Positions 22,725 through 32,650 of a stretch of 64,000 bases of DNA are shown piece by piece. How positions within the stretch are numbered: the first letter of the stretch is position 1; every line of letters begins with the position of its first letter. The notes beneath the pieces were generated by a model, which was given only the letters and a program-made list of their open reading frames with translations, was not told the origin of the DNA and did not search any database. A program made the position numbers and the translations under genes. Source of the DNA: Coffea arabica (Eukaryota > Streptophyta > Magnoliopsida > Gentianales > Rubiaceae); assembly GCF_036785885.1 (NCBI RefSeq), contig NC_092324.1:31237001-31301000 (forward strand), written 5' to 3'.

Positions 22725-23122
22725 TTTTCTGCTTCGATTTTTAGCAGAATTTCAACTTTTGAAAAATTACAAAAGGTACCCCAATGACTCAAAATGCATC
22801 ATAGATCATTTGTTTGCCAATTTTAATGACTGGAACAAATGTAAAACATTAAAAACATGCATTTTACCCCTTTATAATGAATCAAAAACACCTTTAACGC
22901 AAATCGAGAGGTTGAGTTGTTTGATCAAAGTTCGCCTTTTTTGTACTCAATTGGTCATCCTTGCCTTCAATTGCCAACCCTACATTACAAAAACAACAAT
23001 TTAGCTAAAACATTGATTCAAACCACAAAATCACACCAAGTTAACAAATATAACCTAAATATTGGGTTGCCTCCCAATTAGCGCTTTTGTTTATAGTCGT
23101 TGGCTCGACTGAAAAAGTTGAA

Positions 23123-25681
23123 TCACTTTAGAGCATTTAGAGAGAGATTTTCTTCCCATGGGTCGAAACTCCCGAACCAATCCACCATGTGGTGAACCAT
23201 GCATTGATCTTCATAGTCGAATTTCCTCAAATGCCAAGGAGGAATATTAGACTTGTCATAGAGAGGCTCAACTTCACCTTGGAGTGGATTTTGCTTGTCT
23301 TTTCTGAATTGGCTCAACTTTTCACCATTTTCTTCATGGAATGGAGAATTTATTAAGCCAACTTCCATCCTTATCTTCTCCTCCTTTGTTCCTACACCAT
23401 GAAAGTTAATACCAAGGACATTTATAAATTTAACTTCTTCGGTCCTTTCTTGGTTAACCTTTTCATCATATGGCATATTAGACACAAGAGCAGTAGGCTC
23501 TATATTCCCTTCTTTATTATCCAAATTGAATTCCAATTCCTCACCATTAACCCGTAATATAAGCTTACCTTTTTCTACATCAATTATAGTTCGTGCAGTG
23601 GCTAAAAACGGTCGTCCTAGAATAATTGGCATTCTCACATCTTCTTCAATATCTAAGACAACAAAATCCACAGGTATTATAGATTGTCTTACCTTTATGA
23701 GCACATTTTCCAAAATACCCATGGGATGTGTGATTGACCGATCCGCCAATTGCAATGTAATATTGGTAGCTTTTAGCTCTTGAAGTCCCAATCTCCGGGC
23801 AACCGATAACGGCATAAGTGACACACTTGCACCTAAATCACATAAAGCATTAGAAAAATGCAATTGACCAATAGTGCAAGGAATAGAAAAACTTCCCGGA
23901 TCTTTCAATTTAGGAGGGAGTTTATTCTTAATCAATGCACTACACTCTTCCGTTAATGCTATCATCTCATTATCTACAATTTTCCTCTTCTTTGACATGA
24001 TGTCTTTCAAGAAACGTGCATAAGAGGGAATCTGTGTTATAGCATCAATGAAAGGAATGTTAATGTGCAATTGTTTAAACATTTTGAAGAACTTTTCAAA
24101 CTCCCGATCCTGTCCATCTTTCTTCAACCTGTGAGGAAAAGGTATCACATTAGAATTTAATTTGGGATGAAGTGCATCAATATCAATGATAACATGATCA
24201 TTTTGACTTTCTTGCTCCCCTTCAATTGCTTGCTTCTTGTCTTTTTCACCACCTGAATTTTCAAAATCGAATCCCTCAACCGTTTTACCGCTTCTAAGAA
24301 TGATTGCATTGACATGCTCTCTCGGATTCACTTCGGTTTTACTTGGTAATTCACCAGGGTTTCTATTGTTGATCACATTGGCAATTTGACCAATTTGAAC
24401 CTCCACATTCCTGTACATTGTAGTGAGTTGATCCAGTCTCCCTTCTACTCGTTCAAATCTGTCCGAAGTCACCTTAGCAAGTTTTTCCACCGCGATCTCC
24501 CAACTTGGTTTAGTTTCAGCCTGTGGTTGCCTTGGTTGAAATCCCGGCGGATTGGTTGGCCTTTGTTGATTGCCTTGATCTTTCCATCCAAAGTTTGGAT
24601 GATTTCTCCACCCCGGATTGTAAGTATTCGAGTAGGGATTATTTGGAGCATTTCGGTTGTAATTATTGACAAATTGTACCTGCTCAGAATCAACACACTC
24701 ATTAATATCATGTTCACCTCCACAGAAAGAACAACAAGCTACGTGAGCATTAGATGAACTTGGGCTAACTCCACCTTGTCTACTCAATAACTTCATCACG
24801 TTATTCATTTGGGCACTCAACATATTGAGAGTGTCCATTTCGATCATACCTGCGTGACGTCTCGTATTACCTCTTTCATTGGCCCATTGGTAGTTATTTG
24901 CTGCCATTTCTTCTATCAAATTTTGAGCTTCTTGGGGTGATTTACCCATTAAAGCTCCACCTGCGGCTGCATCAATAATAGTTTTAGTGGAGAAAGATAA
25001 ACCATTATAAAAGGTTTGTATAATCAGCCATTCGGGTAGTCCATGGTGTGGACATTTCCGTAACAAATCTCTAAACCTTTCCCATGCTTCATATAATGAT
25101 TCTCCTTCCATTTGACTAAAACCAGTGATATCCATTCTTAGCTTAGCAGTCTTACCAGGTGGAAAATACTTATTCAAAAATGCCCTTGATAAATCATCCC
25201 ATGTGGTAAAAGTGTTAGGAGCATGAGAGTGTAACCACATTTTTGCCTTATCTCTTAATGAAAATGGGAACAACCGTAACCTTATAGCATCATCACTAAC
25301 TCCATTCATTTTAATTGTATCACATATTTCTAAGAATGTAGCTAAGTGTGAGTTAGGATCTTCTACAGCATTACCTCCAAATTGAGATTGTTGAACCATT
25401 TGGATAAGTGATGGCTTAATCTCAAAGTTGTTAGCATTTACCGTAGGCCTTGCTATGCTCGTTTGAGATCCTTGTGTTCCCGGTAGAGCAAAATCTCGTA
25501 GAACTCGCCTATTTGCTTCATTTTCAGCCATTTCTTCTTCAAATGGTAGTTCTATCAAAATTTTCTCTATCGGTTGCCAAATCTCTTGCTCCTCCTGCTG
25601 TTGTGTGTGCCTCCTTTGTCTACGTAGTGTCCTCTCAATTTCTGGATCGAAAGGTGCGACTTCTCGAGACTCCCGGTGCAT
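23123..25681 (-). CDS. Gag-protease polyprotein of the array element, unit 4
   Basis: Intact 852-codon ORF, identical in translation to the other three copies. As the unit next to the outermost 5' LTR (25841-27761) it would be first in a full-length array transcript. Confidence 0.92.
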   Translation of the reverse strand: MHRESREVAPFDPEIERTLRRQRRHTQQQEEQEIWQPIEKILIELPFEEEMAENEANRRVLRDFALPGTQGSQTSIARPTVNANNFEIKPSLIQMVQQSQFGGNAVEDPNSHLATFLEICDTIKMNGVSDDAIRLRLFPFSLRDKAKMWLHSHAPNTFTTWDDLSRAFLNKYFPPGKTAKLRMDITGFSQMEGESLYEAWERFRDLLRKCPHHGLPEWLIIQTFYNGLSFSTKTIIDAAAGGALMGKSPQEAQNLIEEMAANNYQWANERGNTRRHAGMIEMDTLNMLSAQMNNVMKLLSRQGGVSPSSSNAHVACCSFCGGEHDINECVDSEQVQFVNNYNRNAPNNPYSNTYNPGWRNHPNFGWKDQGNQQRPTNPPGFQPRQPQAETKPSWEIAVEKLAKVTSDRFERVEGRLDQLTTMYRNVEVQIGQIANVINNRNPGELPSKTEVNPREHVNAIILRSGKTVEGFDFENSGGEKDKKQAIEGEQESQNDHVIIDIDALHPKLNSNVIPFPHRLKKDGQDREFEKFFKMFKQLHINIPFIDAITQIPSYARFLKDIMSKKRKIVDNEMIALTEECSALIKNKLPPKLKDPGSFSIPCTIGQLHFSNALCDLGASVSLMPLSVARRLGLQELKATNITLQLADRSITHPMGILENVLIKVRQSIIPVDFVVLDIEEDVRMPIILGRPFLATARTIIDVEKGKLILRVNGEELEFNLDNKEGNIEPTALVSNMPYDEKVNQERTEEVKFINVLGINFHGVGTKEEKIRMEVGLINSPFHEENGEKLSQFRKDKQNPLQGEVEPLYDKSNIPPWHLRKFDYEDQCMVHHMVDWFGSFDPWEENLSLNALK

Positions 25682-25816
25682 ACACTACAAACAGAAATAA
25701 GGGATATTATGCAACTTCAATGGTAAAAAAACTGATTACAATATAAGATTAAATATAATCTAAAAAAAATAAAGCTGTCTAAATTAATAAAGATGATTAG
25801 GCTCTAATATTGCCGC

Positions 25817-25834
25817 TCCCCGGCAACGGCGCCA
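25817..25834 (-). other. tRNA-Asp primer-binding site, unit 4
   Basis: Same 18-nt match as 5381-5398. Confidence 0.9.
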
Positions 25835-25840
25835 AAAACT

Positions 25841-27761
25841 TGACGGGTTCTTTTTGTATCAATGCAAGTTTAATTCCGAATTTACACCCGTTGGACTGCA
25901 AGTATACAGGTCGCAATTGTAGTACGAGATGTGTATCGGGTCGATCCCACGAGGAGCAATTTAAAACAATTATTAGATACTAATTTACTCTATTATTTAG
26001 ACTCACAATTAATTTGAGCAGAAACTTCAGATTTTAATTCAACTACAAAAATTCTTAAATAGATAAATGCAATATCTCAAGGGGAGTAGAATTCACTAAA
26101 TATTAAGATCTAGGGATGTAGATTCCACTTATGACACAAAAGATCTAAAATGAATTAATTCAACACTTGTTACTGCTCTTGTTTAACCAAGGATTCATTT
26201 CCAGAAATACCAAAATCACATTCTCATGATAATAATGGGTTAAAACAGATTAGTTTGTCCTAATCTCTTGGTAAATACTAAATCTGTTCTTATTCACACA
26301 TGAAATGCAGATTTCATCCACTTGAACGTATTTCTATTCTCATGAATATACAACTCAAGTTCTACTTGTGTCATTCCATTATTTTTACCATTTCTCAATG
26401 AATAAAAATAACTATAAACCTGCTATTGGTGATCAAGCAACAACAAGTAATCCAACATACACAAGTAGATAAGTTAATACAAGACATAACAAGAATGAAT
26501 AACAATCACTTCATATCATTTGGCCATAAGTTTCATCTACTCCCTAGATAAAGAAAATTAGCTACTCATGAATGATAAAACACTCATAACTTCATTAATG
26601 TAAATCATCATGAATTACAAATACAAACAGAGTAAAGAAAGTCTTAGCCAAGATATGGTGAAGCCTTCCAAAAATCTCCTTTGTCTTGAACTTAGATGAT
26701 TACAAGATGAAATCCCAATTGCCCCTTGCAAGTCCTAGGTAGAGAGAATATGTTTTTCTGTAAGAAACTAAGCTACGAATGGCTCTCAGATCTCTCCCCA
26801 TATCTCTGCATAAAAAAAACACTCAAATGCTCCATTTTTCCAAGTCAAATTCTCTCCTTTGATTCCCAAATCTCCACTTTGTTAGCATAGTCAAAAACCA
26901 ATATTTTTGACTTGAAAATAAGCCACTTTTCTTGCCCTTTTGTCTTCTGAAGCATGTGCACCGAATTCCCTTGCATCTTATAGCTGGAAAGTGGTATGAA
27001 CACAAGAGAATTGACTGAGTCAAATTGCAGAATTTCGGCTATAAAACGCGCCTACACAAAACGCGGTTACAAGTCACGTTTTGTGTACTCGCGTATTCAC
27101 TTTGGCCTTACTTCATCTGCGATTTTCTCTATCATAAAGGCCGAAATAGCTTTTGTGCAAAACACAAAAGTTGTAGCCCTTTGAGTTAGCTTTCCAATGC
27201 TTCAAGAATCATCCAAATCGGAGCTTTGTAGCCTGAGATATGATCGAAATACTGTCACCTGTTCAAACCTCTGTTTTAACTTCCGACCACAGGGTGCAGC
27301 TTCTGTATTCCAGCTTTTTGTCCATGAAGATGGCAGAACTGGATTTCGATGTCTTCATACAAATTGTAGATCTCTTTCTTAGCTTTAAAATGGTATAAAG
27401 ATCACCTCAATCCGATGAGTGTAGCTCCAGATATGATCAAAATATTGAAGAGTGTCAAAACTGCCTTGAAGTGCAATTCTTCACTTGAACATTTTTCACT
27501 TCATTTTTCTTTTCACCACTTAAATTCATCACCAAATCTCTATTTTTCACCTCAATTGACCTCCTTTGGTGATTGATTCATTATTCCTGCATAAAAATGA
27601 AGTTTTTACTATTAAAATCAATAGAAATGCAATATTATCCACTTTTACCAAAAATATATAATTTTACCAAAAACCTCTTTATTTTATTTATAAAACTAAA
27701 TAATCAACTCAAAATTAACTAATAAAATGCACTTAAAAATACGTAAAATAAACTCTTATCA
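25841..27761 (-). mobile_element. LTR 5, outermost 5' LTR of the array
   Basis: 1921 bp, ending at 27761 where homology between units stops and host sequence begins (TATATCAAATC). It differs from LTRs 2-4 at five sites: C26911, A27146, A27169, A27324 and G27414. The two sites that can be compared with LTR 1 agree with LTR 1. Confidence 0.92.
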
Positions 27762-29976
27762 TATATCAAATCAATTGTAACCAAGGAATAAGAATATATC
27801 ACATTAGGGCAAGTGCGATAAAGTACACCCTTACCCGACCAAACCAATCAAATATCATCCAACCACATTGGTCAAGCATTTAAAACAAGTATCAGGTTCA
27901 ATCAGGTATTTGGAAGCACTCACCAAAACTTAGTGCTTCTTAGGATCACGCTCAGGTGCAACTCCTTGTTTGGAATCCAAATCTGCGATAAAACATCATT
28001 TACGAGTTTGAAATCAACTAGGGTTCGAAACTTAGGAGTTTCGCTTAAAGAAAATCAAGTAACTGAAACTCATTTAGGAAGTATTCATGTTACTTATCAA
28101 ACTCTAGAAAATTTATGCTCGCTCTTTTAATATTGATAACGAAGCGATTAAAACTTTGGAATTCGCATTTGGGTCTAAAAGATGAGGAAAATATATTTTT
28201 AGTGGTCGATACTTTCGCCTTTTAAAGGGTACGAGTTTTGGCCAAATTTCAGCTCATATACCTCTACTAACGGTAACTTGACTACCATAAACAATCCAAA
28301 TTCACTTCGACTTCAAATCGTCGCTCAAGTTTCAAGTTTACTCGCTTATCCTTCGAGCGAAAAGTTGGGCAGCATGTCCTTTGTATTTATCCATTTTTCC
28401 ATCCAAATACAATTTGGATTCACAAGCCAACAAACCTCCAATTCAACCACAAGTGATAACCAACAACATTCATCTATTCAAGACCTCAAAACCAACCAAA
28501 CAAACCAAATAATAACTTATCACCAAGGACCAAAGTTGGAAACCAGTTTAAAGAAGAACTTATAAATGTTAGATTTGTCATCTTTCGGTGTTTTGGTCAT
28601 AACTATAGTTAGGTATATCAGATTGAGGTAAATTTTATGGCGTTTTGAAGCTAAGACATAGACGTACATTTTCTATGAAGACATCAATATCCAATTCTCG
28701 TATTTTCAGGATAAAAAATGGACGGTCAGAAGCACACAAAAAACAAGAAATATTAGAAGTTTTTGTGCAGTCAGGAGTGCTCTGGCCAAATCATAAGTTA
28801 AAATGATCCAATTGATCTGGAATTTTGCAGGTAGAAAGTTAACTCAAATCCCTATAACTTTCATGTTTTGTTCAAAAGCTAATTCAGTCTAAAATATAGA
28901 GAAATTCACAGCCCAAATTGATTCCAAAAACAGGACAGAACCTACCAAATGTTGGAAATTCAACTTTTAACTCTACAAAGTCACAATCAAGCCCATAATC
29001 ACTTCACAAGTTCCATTTCCAAGCTCAGTAACATCATTTACTAGTTAAACAACAATAATCAAAACTGAAAAATGCAAACCCTAGCTGAAAATTCCACTAC
29101 ACCATCAAAAACTAGAAAATCAACCATAGCAAACCAAGATTAAAAGCTTCTATACCAAACTTAGCAAGATTAAGCAAGAGAAAAGGAAGTCTGAGCCTTA
29201 TACCTTCCAAAACTTGTTGCTAAGTGAAGAACCAACCACTTTCTCCCAAGATTTTCACCACTCCTAGCTTCCTAAGCACCAAGAGGTAAGTTTAATCGGT
29301 TTGATTTGTGTGATTTCAACTCAACAAGAAAGAATCAAGATTGGAGTTGAAGTTGTTTTTCTCTCTTTTTCTTTCTTTCTTGCTCATGGCCACATGAAGA
29401 AATGAGGAAGACAAGGAGCCAAAATGGAAGATAAGAAGAAAGAAGTTGTTTTGGTCAACCATCCCTAACTTTCCAACACTTGGCACCATAAGATGTTTTC
29501 TTATTTTTTTCTTTTCTTTCCTTTTTTTTAGCCCAAAATTTCGGCTGCTTTGGAGGATATTTTAGGGGTGATTAGCTGAAATAAAAGTAAGGAGATTAAG
29601 GTAATAAAGTAGTGTTCAAGTGGTGTACTCAATCGGTAGCAAACGGTGCACGTCGGTTCAAGCCGATTTTCCTTAACTCTCGCATACTTGTGTTTTAACT
29701 TATGATTCACTAACTTATTAATAACACTTCTAATCACACACTTCCTCTTATATAAAACTCACTATTAACCACCAAATTTAGTACACATACCTTACCAATT
29801 GATCACACTATCAAAATATGCAAAAACCCTATTTTACCCTAACTATAAAATTAAGAGTAAAACTCTTAATTCTATTCTTTATTACAACTATTGAGAAAGT
29901 AAATGAGTAGTAAAGCTATTATAAAATAATTTATTCAAAATAAAAAAGAATTTTTAAGAAAATATGAAGAATTTTG
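27762..29976 (-). mobile_element. Interrupted LTR fragment of the family at 31597-34964, host of the array
   Basis: It aligns throughout, with divergence, to about 32577-34955 of the LTR at 31597-34964. Shared landmarks are the GGGCAAGTGCGATAAAG block (27807), GCACTCACCAAAA (about 27915), TTAGCTGAAATAAAA (about 29572) and GGAATTTTTAAGAAAA-like sequence near the end. The missing first third should lie left of the array, outside the window. The terminal CGTCACA is not found, so the far end is truncated near 29976. Confidence 0.8.
27807..27836 (-). other. TAAAGTA-loop hairpin in the host LTR fragment
   Basis: Arms GGGCAAGTGCG (27807-27817) and CACCCTTACCC (27826-27836) close ATAAAGTA, pairing at 8 of 11 positions. 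Confidence 0.6.
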
Positions 29977-31591
29977 CAAGTCCTTATATTAAGCCAATCT
30001 CTAAGATTCAACTTCTGCAGAGGAACATAAAGTATGATATTTGGAATAACCTTCACTTATCAATTATTTTGAGCTTTATCAAAAGAAAATTTCCACTAAA
30101 TTAAAGTCTACTTTGTCACAAGTCCTTTAGGTAGTTAATGATGCCTCTTATATTGGGAACTTTATAATTCTTGTCTTTTCTACAGGCACTATGTTGGGTA
30201 GGATTTGGATCCCTTAAGTCCGATCAGCTTCAGACTTGACACTGCTTTAAAGCAAATATGAACCAGGAAGGTAAAAGTTAATGCTTCTCACAATTTTCTT
30301 TCCAATTTGTTATTTATATCTTATAGAAATTCAATTTCATATTCAATCATATTAGTTGTACATGCATAAACAAGCAGTGTTCTTCAATCATATTAGTGTT
30401 CTTGCTGTTCTATTTCAACTGACATGCACGAGTAATGCTAACATATTTGCCCACCATTAGGATATAAGGTGACAATTTTTGCATTTTACACTTTGTTATA
30501 AAGGAAATTATTGCGGGAGCAAAAACTTGTTAGCAAAGTATACATTAAGTGACTTACTTTATTGCATCTTTAAGTGCATTCTTTTCTTATTTTTACTATT
30601 TCAATTATCACCATATGTGAAAAGAAAGTAAATTATTTGTTCATTATTTGCAGCTACAGTTTGAGCTCAAGGAAAATGAGAAGATAGTCACGGAGTGCTT
30701 GCACTTAGGATGCATTTGATAAAACTGAAATCTAAAACTGAAGTCTAAAATTTGAAATCTGAAGTTTGAATCCATTAAATTATTGAATTGTTAAATATTA
30801 AATCTAATATATTTGAATGTATATCACATTTATTGATAAATGAATAGCTTATCACTTAATTTTGAGAGCAAGTTTTGTCTAGCAAATTCAGTGCCACTTA
30901 ATTAATTCAGATGTTCAATTTTTGGTTATCAAACGGTCTGAATATGTTAAAATCTATATCCATTAAGTTTAAGTGCTGAATTGGGTTATCAAACAGGGCC
31001 TTAATTAACAAATCATTTATCTTCTACTATCTAAGCCATTGTTTGAATTGGTGCCTATTTCTTCCCTAACAATTGGGTACAATCTTGTTTTGAATGGGTA
31101 ATTTTGGATGAGTAATTTTGAAAATAATCTTAATTAGAAAACTATGGTAGTTTGTTATTTCACATATGTAGCTAATGTTGTTGTACCAATACTTGGCATA
31201 AAAAAGGATAATTTGGATTTTTTAAAACAATTTAAGTAAATTTTCAAAGTTGACTTGTCTATTTATTATCACCAAAGTTAGTACCGAGTCCATTAAAAGC
31301 CCATGAGTAACATGTACGCTTATGGTAAAAGTTATATGTTGGGATGTTCTCTTGGCTATTAGGTTATAGTAGTATTATCCTAAATGTGTTGAATGTTGGC
31401 ATGTTCTTAATTGCATTGTGTAAGATTTAAAAAGGAACCTGATTTTGACACTCATTTCAACTCCCAAATATATGTAAGATGGTATTGAACAAGGCTCCTA
31501 CTCTGTTTTTCTTTATTGTTTTATATATGAAAAACAGTTTAGAGGTCATTCTTAGACCGGTAAAACTTGAATAATATATTATTCAGTAAGG
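29977..31591. other. AT-rich non-LTR sequence, no gene recognised
   Basis: This 1.6-kb stretch separates two LTR-derived blocks and lies on the target side of the element at 31597. It carries one MITE (30708-31000). A weak exon-like stretch after TTTGCAG at 30653 is not convincing. With 37698-37713 and 54685 onward it forms the locus as it was before the retrotransposon stack inserted. Confidence 0.6.
30708..31000. mobile_element. Tourist/Harbinger-like MITE, 293 bp
   Basis: Imperfect terminal inverted repeats: the left end begins GGATGCATTTGATAA, and the right end read on the minus strand begins GGCCCTGTTTGATAA. Both sides are flanked by TTA (30705-30707, 31001-31003), the target duplication of PIF/Harbinger elements. 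There is no coding capacity and the interior is AT-rich. Confidence 0.7.
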
Positions 31592-31614
31592 TATATTGTA
31601 ACGGCCCCACCTCC

Positions 31615-31634
31615 CCCTAGGGCGAATCCTAGGG
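31615..31634 (-). other. UNCG-loop hairpin near the LTR edge (Tekay-like 3' LTR)
   Basis: Arms CCCTAGG and CCTAGGG, 7 bp perfect, close a 6-nt loop that reads ATTCGC in element sense. It lies 18 bp from the LTR edge. Confidence 0.65.
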
Positions 31635-31906
31635 TTTAGCGAGTCGCCTGCCCAACTTTCACCAGGACTCACTCACTCGTATCTCACGCATACATTCATA
31701 GATAATAAATAACATTGCAATTCAAACTTATAACATACATCGATGCACAAATCAAGATACAAAACTTCTATACACCCAAAATATTTCAAAGTATATACAA
31801 TCCAAGTACAAATCATCCTAATCGAGTGATAGCGCGAGTACAATTCAAAAGTCAAAACATCTAGACTACGCTAGTCTGTACAAGTCTCACGCCTCGCTCG
31901 TACCCC

Positions 31907-31935
31907 CTGTAAGGAAAACAAATGGCGTGGAATGA
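31907..31935 (-). other. 3'-splice-site-like tract in the LTR
   Basis: In element sense TTTGTTTTCCTTACAG is followed by GGGG: a pyrimidine-rich tract ending in CAG. Matching tracts lie in the LTRs at about 37199, 40335, 43058, 48033 and 62463. Splicing is inferred only. Confidence 0.4.
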
Positions 31936-32191
31936 ACTAAAAGCCCAATGAGGTTCCAAATAGCAAGCTAACCATTATGTAAAAGTACAAGTATCAACGT
32001 AGCAAAGTGCGAGCATAACAAGTTCATAAAAGTGAACAATACACTTCAAGCAGCCAATTTCAAAATGAACGAGTGAAAAATTCTTTTTCTAAAAGACACA
32101 ATAACACTACGAATAACAATCAAAGTATAAGGATACAAATGGCTCTCAGGCGCCAAATTCCCGTTGCTTCACCAGAGCTTGATCAAGTATT

Positions 32192-32210
32192 AGTTGACAC
32201 TCCGTCAACT
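32192..32210 (-). other. GTCAA hairpin (Tekay-like 3' LTR)
   Basis: Perfect 7-bp arms AGTTGAC and GTCAACT close the loop ACTCC. The same hairpin is at 37486-37504 in the 5' LTR. Confidence 0.7.
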
Positions 32211-32620
32211 TTCACGTAAAGTAACCAATCCAGTAGTACTTCGCTTAACTCCAATCTGTCCACCTTTTAACTCTCTTGCCGGGTCCGAACACCAACTAAA
32301 TACTGGTGGTAATACTCGAGTATACCGATTAATTGAGGAGATAACACTCCGCTCGACATCACTAACTACCTATGGTTCGTTATCTAATCGATCAAACCCT
32401 TGCTGGCTCGACTTGATTAACTAGTCAGTGGGGTTTGGATCCCCAAGAATTCGATGAGATAACCTCTCCAATCTACTGAATCAAGATAAAAGTACGGAGA
32501 CGGGAATGAGAGGTACCTCCCAGTCGGATCGAATGTGGTACATACTGCCGCTCAGTACTTACAAGTCAAGCACACGTATATCAAGTCAATTGCAATAATA
32601 AACGAGTACATATCACATTA

Positions 32621-32650
32621 GGGCAAGTGCGATAAAGTACACCCTTATCC
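32621..32650 (-). other. TAAAGTA-loop hairpin (Tekay-like 3' LTR)
   Basis: Arms GGGCAAGTGCG and CACCCTTATCC close ATAAAGTA (32632-32639). Confidence 0.6.

Larger units (their letters stand above)
1..27761 (-). mobile_element. Tandem array of a non-autonomous Athila/Tat-like LTR retrotransposon, period 6812 bp
   Basis: Every landmark (LTR edge, tRNA-Asp primer-binding site, gag ORF, polypurine tract) recurs at +6812, +13624 and +20436. Neighbouring units share a single LTR, so the layout is LTR-int-LTR-int-LTR-int-LTR-int-LTR rather than four separate insertions. Elements point to the minus strand, with the 5' end of the array at 27761. That edge begins TGATAAGAG on the minus strand and abuts TATAT at 27762-27766, the likely target site; the matching copy would lie left of the window. 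Units look base-identical except for five LTR sites. Unequal LTR-LTR recombination, integration of a multimer, or an assembly error could each give this layout. The sequence alone does not separate them. Confidence 0.93.

Noticed and set aside
1-27761. Centromeric satellite or CRISPR-like array
   Set aside because: The unit is a complete LTR element with primer site, gag and polypurine tract. The period is far too long for a satellite monomer, and there are no short repeats with unique spacers.
30654-30707. Exon-like stretch after TTTGCAG, open for about 18 codons and Glu/Lys-rich
   Set aside because: It runs straight into a MITE with no donor site, and no family could be named with confidence.
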